A DNA stretch of 12,913 nt, taken from an uncultured Lachnospiraceae bacterium. GTDB taxonomy: Bacteria > Bacillota > Clostridia > Lachnospirales > Lachnospiraceae. The translations under genes and the position numbers were made by a program. The notes beneath the pieces were generated by a model. The model saw only the letters and a program-made list of their open reading frames with translations. It did not search any database and was not told the DNA's origin. Location of the stretch: the NCBI GenBank assembly GCA_948688495.1, contig CAPQSW010000005.1, forward strand, positions 59,513 to 72,425. The letters are read 5' to 3'. The stretch's first letter is position 1; every line of letters begins with the position of its first letter. This document shows, one piece after another, positions 7,735-12,913 of this stretch.

Positions 7735-10700
7735 TTACATTTCCTCTTGCATTCTCCTTAAAATCTCATCCTCGTCCTTCATCTGCTCAAGTTTCCGGTA
7801 ATCCTGCCCCGGCATATTGGAATCAAACCCACAGACCCCATGATAAGGACAGTGATCACATCCTGTCTCATCACCTAAACGATAAGGGTTTGCAGAAATA
7901 TCACCCGCAAAAACCTTCTGCCCGATTTCCCGGATTTTGTGATTGACAAAACCGGACAGAATACGGAACTCCTCCTCATTCGCCCGCTTCGTATTCTCCT
8001 TCACACTCTCATCCGTTTTTTCAGTGGCAATTCCGCTTAGTTTCAGTTCCTTAAATATCTCCTCACAAATCTCCTCGTCTGTTTTTCCGGAATCACCTGA
8101 GATAACCGGGTCATCCAGATGGTAGTAATACATCCCGCCGGGCAGTATTTTCCTGTCAGGGTATTTTTTCTTTAAAATCTCCATCGCCGAATTCATGTAA
8201 ACCACAAGCTGGAGCTTTAGGCCATGATAGAACGACAGAAGTTTAAACTCCTGCTTTCCCGACTTATAATCCACAACCTTCACATAGACCGTATCGTCTG
8301 TTTTATGCGTGTCAATCCGGTCAATCCTGCCGCGGAGACGCATTTTCTCCTCCTCGCCCAAGATAAAATTCACCGCTTTTAAATCATCGGCAGAGGAAAA
8401 TGATATCTCATATCCTTCCGGTGTGAAATGGCTGGTCTTTACCTGTTTCGCAATGGTTTCCACCGTCCGCCGCAATATCCGTTTCATCCGCTCCAGAAGA
8501 TAGGTTGTCCGCGCCTCCTGAAACAGCATACTGTCAAACCCCAGATTAAGGACTTCCTCTACTGCCTGCTCAATCAGACGCTCCTGTTCCTCCTTCGGAA
8601 CATCAAACCAGTGGTAGCCGGCTTTTTCCATACCATAGGAGTAACGCTCCAGCACCTGATGAAACATGCTTCCCATATCCACTGGCGCAAATTCCCCAAG
8701 ATTTCGTTCTGCCAGCTTCAATCCATACTGCAGGAAATGGCTGCATGCGCAGGCGCTGAATTTTTCCAACCGGGTAACACTGTTCTCAAGTACATTTCCA
8801 TACAATGCCCTTGTAATTTTCTTTCCCATTTTCTCATCAAGGCTGCTGTGGAATGCTGTTTCAAGGAGCGGACGTATCCGTTCCCTCCACTCCTCTTTAC
8901 GATTATACCAGTGATACAACCCCAGCCATTCCTCTGTAACCACTCCCTTTTTTGCATCTTTTAATCCCTTTACAAAAAATTCACGGCTGCTCTTTGGCGT
9001 TACAATCTGCGTGGCTGTGCTTTGCGTATCCAGCCGCACAGCCGGAAACTGTGGAAACATCCTGCGTATCGTCTCAACGAGATAGGATCTGCGTCTCTCC
9101 TTTCCCTCCTGGTCTACCCGAAACCAGGTAAGGTACAGCCGTTCTGACGGCTTTGTAAGGTTCAGGTACAAATAAAATTTCTGGATAAAACTCCGCTCCC
9201 GGTCCGTAGGCGCAAGCTCCATCTTGTTTTCCGCAAACAATTCCCGGTCTGCCTGAGAAATAATCCCCCCATGTTCTACGTTTCTGGGAATCAAACCATC
9301 ATTCACTCCTGCCAGAAACAACACTTTAATATCAGAAAGCCGGCTTCTCTCAATATCGCCCAGTACAACCCTGTCATATCCCGGCGGTATGATTCCTATT
9401 GCAGAGGCTTCCATGCCCGCCTCAAGAATCTTTCGGTACTCCCGGATATCCATATGCTCCTCCCCCAAAAGCTCTGTCATCTTATCCATTAAATCCATGA
9501 CGATCCGATAAATCTGGGCATATTCCCGCGCAAGGGCAGTCTCCCCTTCCTCCTGAAAATGAGTCTCATAATCCAAAAGCTGCCCTTCTGCGTCAAGCGA
9601 GACAATCATATCATAGAAAACCCTCGTTTCTTCCAATACCGTGCCCTTTGCCTTAAAAACCTCCCATAACGGAAGAAACTGCGAAAGCAGACGTTCACGT
9701 ATCTCATTGATTTTATCAAGCTCCTGCTGTTCTTTTACACAGCCCCTGCGCACCCATTTCTGCTGCCATTTCTTTATACCCCGGATATTTGTGGCAAGGA
9801 GATAATTCTCCAGAAGGTCTGCCTCCTCCATCTCCATTCCCGAAAGCCCGCAGCGGAGATAACCCATCACGGCCTCATAAGAAAAATCCTGTTCTACCAC
9901 CAGCAGCGACTGCCGCAGAAATTCCGTCATCGGATGAAAGATAATGTCCTTTTTGGCATCCAGAAACAGCGGAATCCCATAGGTATCGAAAATCTCCCCG
10001 GCATAGTTTCCGTACAGCTCCACATCCCCACAGACAATGGCAATGTCCTTATAACGGTACTCCTGCGTGCGTACCAGCTCCATAATCTTTGCTGCTATGA
10101 AATCCAGCTCCTGTCTTGGACCCTGCAGGGAATAAAAGAAGATACTCTGCTGTTCCAATTCACCCTCCCGGCATTTCCCCTCCCTAGACTGCCCGTTTTT
10201 TGCGAGGCAATAGACCTCTGGCCGGGGGCGAAACAGATTCCTCTCCAGCCATAACAGCGATGGGGAAAGCGCGAAACGGCTTTTATCCCCATGCTTAATC
10301 AAAACCGCATCCTTAATCTGTATATGTTTTCTTGCCGCAATCTCTGTCAACGCCTGAATGGTTTTTTTGCTCATATAAAATAAATCCTGAATCCCACGGC
10401 AGCAATATGGGTCCTCTCTGTCATCCAGCGTCACGGTCACAAGAACCTCTCCCACTATCGTAACCAGCGTTTCCAGGAGGTGATACTGCACCGGCGTAAA
10501 CCCGGTAAATCCATCCAGCACAATGACAGAATCCTTTAATAACTTTGACTCGCCTGCCACCTGGGCGAAGACCTCCAAGAGCTCCTCTCCTGTAATAAAT
10601 TTCCCCTTAAGATAATCCAGAAATCCCTGATACATGGTCTGTATATCCTTGATTTTGTATCGAAACAACGGCGTCTGGTTTTCCTGGTCAATCAGTACAT

Positions 10701-11118
10701 CCAACTGCTTTGGCTCAATGCGGTACTGGGTCAGCTCTGAAATAATGGATTTCACCTCACTGATATATCCGGCTTTTTTCATGCTCGCTTTCATCAGCAT
10801 TAAATTCTCCTGCTGTTCCCCCGCCACACGACGCAGCACCAGATTTTTCCCGGTCTCCTCCAAAATACTCAGATTTCCCATTCCAAGCTCACCAAAAATC
10901 CGGTAGGCAAGGCGGTTAAAGCTCACCACATCCACATTCATAATACTGTGACGCTCCTGGCGTACTACGAGTTCCCTCTGGGTCTGCATGGTAAACTGCT
11001 CCGGCACCAGCACAAAAAAGGTTCGGTCTGCCTCCTTCTTCGACTGTTCCAGTATATGTCTATATATGTAATCAGATTTACCACTCCCGGAACTTCCAAA
11101 AATCAATTGTAATGACAT
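7735..11118 (-). CDS. addB: ATP-dependent nuclease subunit B (AddB)
   Basis: AddB is the partner of AddA: it carries the second nuclease and is the Chi-scanning subunit in the characterised Bacillus enzyme. From ATG 11118 it has 1127 residues. The N-terminus MSLQLIFGSSGSGKS holds Walker A (8-15), as is normal. The C-terminal nuclease has GRIDRID, VVDYKSGKQ (D950, K952) and LKLQLVVYM. The iron-sulphur cluster cysteines are present: C790 in the FSACACSHF stretch, then C1087, C1090 and C1096 in CDHCPYHGVC. C792 is an extra cysteine where other AddB proteins I recall have a different residue. The frame extends to a GTG at 11136, but that codon precedes the AAGGAG site (11125-11130), which is 6 bases before ATG 11118, and the family begins MSL, so 11118 is the start. 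A terminator closes the upstream ackA transcript just 29 bp away; no obvious promoter is seen between them. Confidence 0.97.
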   Translation of the reverse strand: MSLQLIFGSSGSGKSDYIYRHILEQSKKEADRTFFVLVPEQFTMQTQRELVVRQERHSIMNVDVVSFNRLAYRIFGELGMGNLSILEETGKNLVLRRVAGEQQENLMLMKASMKKAGYISEVKSIISELTQYRIEPKQLDVLIDQENQTPLFRYKIKDIQTMYQGFLDYLKGKFITGEELLEVFAQVAGESKLLKDSVIVLDGFTGFTPVQYHLLETLVTIVGEVLVTVTLDDREDPYCCRGIQDLFYMSKKTIQALTEIAARKHIQIKDAVLIKHGDKSRFALSPSLLWLERNLFRPRPEVYCLAKNGQSREGKCREGELEQQSIFFYSLQGPRQELDFIAAKIMELVRTQEYRYKDIAIVCGDVELYGNYAGEIFDTYGIPLFLDAKKDIIFHPMTEFLRQSLLVVEQDFSYEAVMGYLRCGLSGMEMEEADLLENYLLATNIRGIKKWQQKWVRRGCVKEQQELDKINEIRERLLSQFLPLWEVFKAKGTVLEETRVFYDMIVSLDAEGQLLDYETHFQEEGETALAREYAQIYRIVMDLMDKMTELLGEEHMDIREYRKILEAGMEASAIGIIPPGYDRVVLGDIERSRLSDIKVLFLAGVNDGLIPRNVEHGGIISQADRELFAENKMELAPTDRERSFIQKFYLYLNLTKPSERLYLTWFRVDQEGKERRRSYLVETIRRMFPQFPAVRLDTQSTATQIVTPKSSREFFVKGLKDAKKGVVTEEWLGLYHWYNRKEEWRERIRPLLETAFHSSLDEKMGKKITRALYGNVLENSVTRLEKFSACACSHFLQYGLKLAERNLGEFAPVDMGSMFHQVLERYSYGMEKAGYHWFDVPKEEQERLIEQAVEEVLNLGFDSMLFQEARTTYLLERMKRILRRTVETIAKQVKTSHFTPEGYEISFSSADDLKAVNFILGEEEKMRLRGRIDRIDTHKTDDTVYVKVVDYKSGKQEFKLLSFYHGLKLQLVVYMNSAMEILKKKYPDRKILPGGMYYYHLDDPVISGDSGKTDEEICEEIFKELKLSGIATEKTDESVKENTKRANEEEFRILSGFVNHKIREIGQKVFAGDISANPYRLGDETGCDHCPYHGVCGFDSNMPGQDYRKLEQMKDEDEILRRMQEEM

Positions 11119-11124
11119 GATTAT

Positions 11125-11130
11125 CTCCTT
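11125..11130 (-). promoter_or_regulatory. Ribosome binding site that fixes the addB start
   Basis: The minus strand reads AAGGAG here, 6 bases before ATG 11118. Because a longer in-frame reading from GTG 11136 would run through this site, it argues for the shorter addB protein. Just upstream is GCGTACGC, an 8-bp palindrome at 11137-11144, of unknown meaning. Confidence 0.8.
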
Positions 11131-11146
11131 TCGCACGCGTACGCAT

Positions 11147-11172
11147 AAAAAGGGCTGCCTTTGGCAGCCCTT
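11147..11172 (-). terminator. Rho-independent terminator of the ackA operon
   Basis: A perfect 10-bp stem, AAGGGCTGCC (11150-11159) and GGCAGCCCTT (11163-11172), encloses a 3-base loop. On the minus strand the hairpin is followed by a run of five T, the last two of which pair in the stem. On the plus strand the T run is poor, so it acts for minus-strand transcription. It sits 9 bp after the stop of the small gene (11182) and 28 bp before addB. It should end the ackA transcript; partial read-through would feed addBA. Confidence 0.85.
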
Positions 11173-11181
11173 CTTCTATTG

Positions 11182-11472
11182 TTATTCCACTTCAAGGTAA
11201 CGGATATGGAATTTGTCTTCTCCACAGACATGACGCTCATGGTCCTTCTCTGTAATGATAAAATCGCCCTCCCGAAGGAAAATCATTCCCCGACGGTTCT
11301 GGATAAAGGGACACACCACAACGCCGTCCTCCCTTGTTATCTTGAGCAATTTCTCCGTTGCAATCCAGCCATTTGTTACAATGGACGTCCAGGGCATAAA
11401 CCCGTCTTCCATCCCTTTGCCAAGCTCATATTGTTCCGCTTCTACCTCCATGCTGCTTCTTGTGTACTTCAT
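11182..11472 (-). CDS. Small conserved-looking protein of unknown function, co-transcribed with ackA
   Basis: A 96-residue soluble protein with no signal peptide or membrane segment. I cannot assign a function. The order of short motifs (VEAEQY near 10-15, WIATEKLLKI at 36-45, CPFIQNRRG at 54-62, EGDFIIT at 68-74, then a C-terminal C, F, Y pattern) resembles small phage- and cell-associated PGDYG-like proteins that read roughly VEAxQW, P(W/F)I, GDxII, C, F, Y. That resemblance is from memory and weak. It is rich in charged residues and has two cysteines (C54, C83). The start at ATG 11472 follows GGAGG (11481-11485) by 8 bases; a longer frame to 11541 would overlap ackA and gives no ribosome site, so I reject it. 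It begins 16 bp after the ackA stop and is followed directly by the terminator, so it is the last gene of the ackA transcript. Confidence 0.8.
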   Translation of the reverse strand: MKYTRSSMEVEAEQYELGKGMEDGFMPWTSIVTNGWIATEKLLKITREDGVVVCPFIQNRRGMIFLREGDFIITEKDHERHVCGEDKFHIRYLEVE

Positions 11473-11488
11473 ACACGCCGCCTCCTTT

Positions 11489-12685
11489 CTAGGCATCTGC
11501 AACCAATGCCACTGTTTCACGTGCAATGGCAAGTTCTTCATTTGTGGGAAGGCAAATCACAGTCACCTTAGAATCCGGCGCTGAGATAATCGTCTCTTCT
11601 CCATGCACTTCATTTGCTTTATCATCCAGCTTTACGCCAAGGTATTCGAGGTAATCACATATCCCTTTGCGCGTGTTCGGTCCGTTCTCCCCTACACCAG
11701 CAGTAAAGCAGATAACATCCACTCCATTCATTGCCGCAACATATGCACCTACATATTTCGCTGCACGGTAAATATAAGTCTTGAGGGCACGGATTCCCGC
11801 CGGGTCATCCTTGTCTGCAGCCGCTTCCAGGTCACGGAAGTCACTGGAAATGTGTGACAACCCCTGAACGCCTGATTTCTTATTCAGGATATTCATAATT
11901 CCCTCTAAATCCGTATTCTCTTTCTTCGCCAGGTATTCCATCGCCCCCGGGTCAATATCACCAGACCTTGTTCCCATAATCAGTCCCTCTAACGGCGTCA
12001 GACCCATGGATGTGTCAATGGATCTGCCATTCTTAACGGCGCAGATAGATGCTCCGTTTCCAAGATGGCAGACAATCGTTTTGAGTTCCTCGTAAGGTTT
12101 TCCCAGCATCTGCGCCGCACGCTTGGACACATAGCTGTGGGATGTCCCATGAAATCCGTATCTTCTAACCTTGTATTTCTCATAATAGTCGTAATCAATC
12201 CCATACAGATATGCTTCCTCCGGCATCGTCTGATGAAATGCCGTATCGAATACACCCACCATAGGCACACCGGGCATCAATTCCTGACACGCACGGATGC
12301 CAATGAGATTCGCAGGATTGTGAAGCGGTGCCAAATCATTGCACTCCTCAATCACTTTCAACACTTCCTCATTCAAAACTGTGGAAGATGCAAACTTCTC
12401 TCCGCCGTGCACAACCCTGTGCCCGACTGCACCGATTTCTTTCAGGCTCCCAATCGCCCCAGTCTTCGGATTCACCAAAGCATCCAGCACCATCTGGATT
12501 GCCTGCTTATGCGTAGGCATATCTGCATCGGTGATTTCCTTCTCCCCGCCTGCCTTCTGATATACCAGCCTGCCGTCCAGACCAATTCTCTCACATAATC
12601 CTTTTGCCAGCACCTCCTCTGTATCTGAGTTAATTACCTGGTATTTCAGGGAAGAACTTCCACAGTTGACTACTAATATATTCAT
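11489..12685 (-). CDS. ackA: Acetate kinase
   Basis: Acetate kinase converts acetyl phosphate and ADP to acetate and ATP, the energy-yielding last step of acetate fermentation, in the cytoplasm. The 398 residues match the family length. Family residues are all visible: N7, S10, S12 and K14 in MNILVVNCGSSSLKYQ; R90 in VGHRVVHGG; D147 in VGVFDTAFHQ; H179 in RRYGFHGTSHSYV; R240 in LIMGTRSGDIDP; and E383/E384 near TNEEL. ATG 12685 follows AAAGGAG (12692-12698) by 6 bases. A good sigma-A promoter sits just upstream, so ackA starts its own transcript; the phosphotransacetylase gene (pta), often upstream of ackA, is not here. A small protein gene follows on the same transcript, then a terminator. 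Confidence 0.98.
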   Translation of the reverse strand: MNILVVNCGSSSLKYQVINSDTEEVLAKGLCERIGLDGRLVYQKAGGEKEITDADMPTHKQAIQMVLDALVNPKTGAIGSLKEIGAVGHRVVHGGEKFASSTVLNEEVLKVIEECNDLAPLHNPANLIGIRACQELMPGVPMVGVFDTAFHQTMPEEAYLYGIDYDYYEKYKVRRYGFHGTSHSYVSKRAAQMLGKPYEELKTIVCHLGNGASICAVKNGRSIDTSMGLTPLEGLIMGTRSGDIDPGAMEYLAKKENTDLEGIMNILNKKSGVQGLSHISSDFRDLEAAADKDDPAGIRALKTYIYRAAKYVGAYVAAMNGVDVICFTAGVGENGPNTRKGICDYLEYLGVKLDDKANEVHGEETIISAPDSKVTVICLPTNEELAIARETVALVADA

Positions 12686-12732
12686 TTCTTTCTCCTTTCT
12701 TACTATCTTCCTAAAATCTTTCTCTTTCTTCC

Positions 12733-12761
12733 ATTATAAACCAATCTATTTTCACATACAA
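12733..12761 (-). promoter_or_regulatory. Sigma-A promoter of ackA
   Basis: On the minus strand, TTGTAT (12756-12761) and a perfect TATAAT (12733-12738) are separated by 17 bases, the ideal spacing. Transcription should begin near 12726, about 40 bases before the ackA start. From 12686 to 12761 the ackA-sense strand contains no C at all, so the mRNA leader is purine-rich and unlikely to form a stable hairpin, favouring easy translation. The promoter lies upstream of, and divergent to, the sigma-factor-like frame. Confidence 0.75.
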
Positions 12762-12795
12762 GCCCTTTCTGTTTCGACAAAGAACCTTCATTCCC

Positions 12796-12913
12796 ATGAT
12801 TATAGGTGAAATAAGACGCTACCTGCGCGACAACAATTCCATCCGTGTCAGCCGTTCCTTAAGGGACACCGCCTACAAAGCAATCCATGCAAAAGAACTT
12901 CTTTCCAAGGAAT
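12796..12913 (+). pseudogene. SigG-like sporulation sigma factor fragment, N-terminal part missing; runs off window
   Basis: From ATG 12796 the plus strand reads MIIGEIRRYLRDNN, then SIRVSRSLRDTAYKA, then AIHAKELLSKE to the window edge (39 residues). From memory this closely matches the middle of SigG, the forespore sigma factor: region 2.4 and the start of region 3, where SigG reads PMIIGEIRRYLRDNN-IRVSRSLRD-AYKA. In intact SigG about 100 residues (regions 1.2 to 2.3, with the core-binding part ending FSTYAV) precede this. Here the frame upstream is open only to a TAA at 12712-12714; its codons (RQRTFIP before the M) share only the Pro, and it overlaps the ackA promoter. No ribosome binding site precedes ATG 12796. 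I infer a 5'-truncated copy, probably a decayed partial duplicate. Alternatives are a split sigma factor carrying only regions 2.4-4, or a short regulator with that domain. The match is strong; its status as a pseudogene is less certain. Confidence 0.6.

Noticed and set aside
8428..8964. 178-residue plus-strand frame inside addB
   Set aside because: Antisense shadow of the addB nuclease region, no start signal and no recognisable domain.
11119..11136. GTG 11136 as addB start
   Set aside because: The extra codons contain the AAGGAG site itself, and AddB proteins begin MSL at the ATG 11118.
11473..11541. Longer start for the small gene, overlapping ackA and adding 23 residues
   Set aside because: The overlapping start lacks a ribosome binding site, while ATG 11472 has GGAGG 8 bases upstream right after the ackA stop.
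12738..12798. A frameshifted SigG N-terminal remnant upstream of the fragment
   Set aside because: In an alternate frame I see only a short VST resembling FST of SigG; the spacing to the P-M is off and the rest does not match, so chance is likelier.

Overview
The window looks like a chromosomal segment of a low-to-mid GC endospore-forming Firmicute, most likely a Lachnospiraceae/Clostridia lineage. The evidence is the AddAB-type recombination machinery (rather than RecBCD), the AgrC/LytTR-type two-component pair, strong GGAGG-class ribosome binding sites, and a fragment that reads like the sporulation sigma factor SigG. The genus is an inference. Gene density is very high and no stretch over 300 bases lacks a gene. 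I saw no tRNA, rRNA, CRISPR array, insertion sequence or riboswitch.

Layout. (1) Bases 1-1656, minus strand: a membrane-bound diguanylate cyclase (Cache-like sensor, HAMP, PAS-like, GGDEF), cut by the window edge inside its GGDEF signature. (2) Bases 1657-1876: a divergent promoter region with an extended -10 element on each strand. (3) Bases 1877-3945, plus strand: a LytTR response regulator followed by an AgrC-like polytopic histidine kinase, a typical HPK10/LytTR pair with no peptide or peptide-processing gene beside it. (4) Bases 3940-11118, minus strand: addB then addA, a complete double-strand-break repair operon; addA and the kinase gene overlap tail-to-tail by 6 bp. (5) Bases 11147-11172: an intrinsic terminator on the minus strand. 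(6) Bases 11182-12685, minus strand: ackA (acetate kinase) and, 16 bp downstream, a 96-residue protein of unknown function with its own strong ribosome binding site. (7) Bases 12686-12795: the ackA promoter and leader. (8) Bases 12796-12913, plus strand: the start of a SigG-like sigma factor reading frame that lacks the upstream part of the protein.

How they work together. The genes form separate modules: second-messenger signalling (c-di-GMP), extracellular signal sensing, DNA repair, and acetate/ATP production. Apart from the regulator-kinase pair, the AddAB pair and the probable ackA-small-protein transcript, I see no functional link. addBA begins only 29 bp after the ackA-operon terminator and has no clear promoter of its own, so read-through from ackA or a promoter inside the small gene may drive it.

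I do not find a convincing undescribed multi-gene system. The most unusual item is the truncated SigG-like frame next to ackA. The small ackA-linked protein, the compact terminator-addB junction and the peptide-less AgrC/LytTR pair are secondary points.
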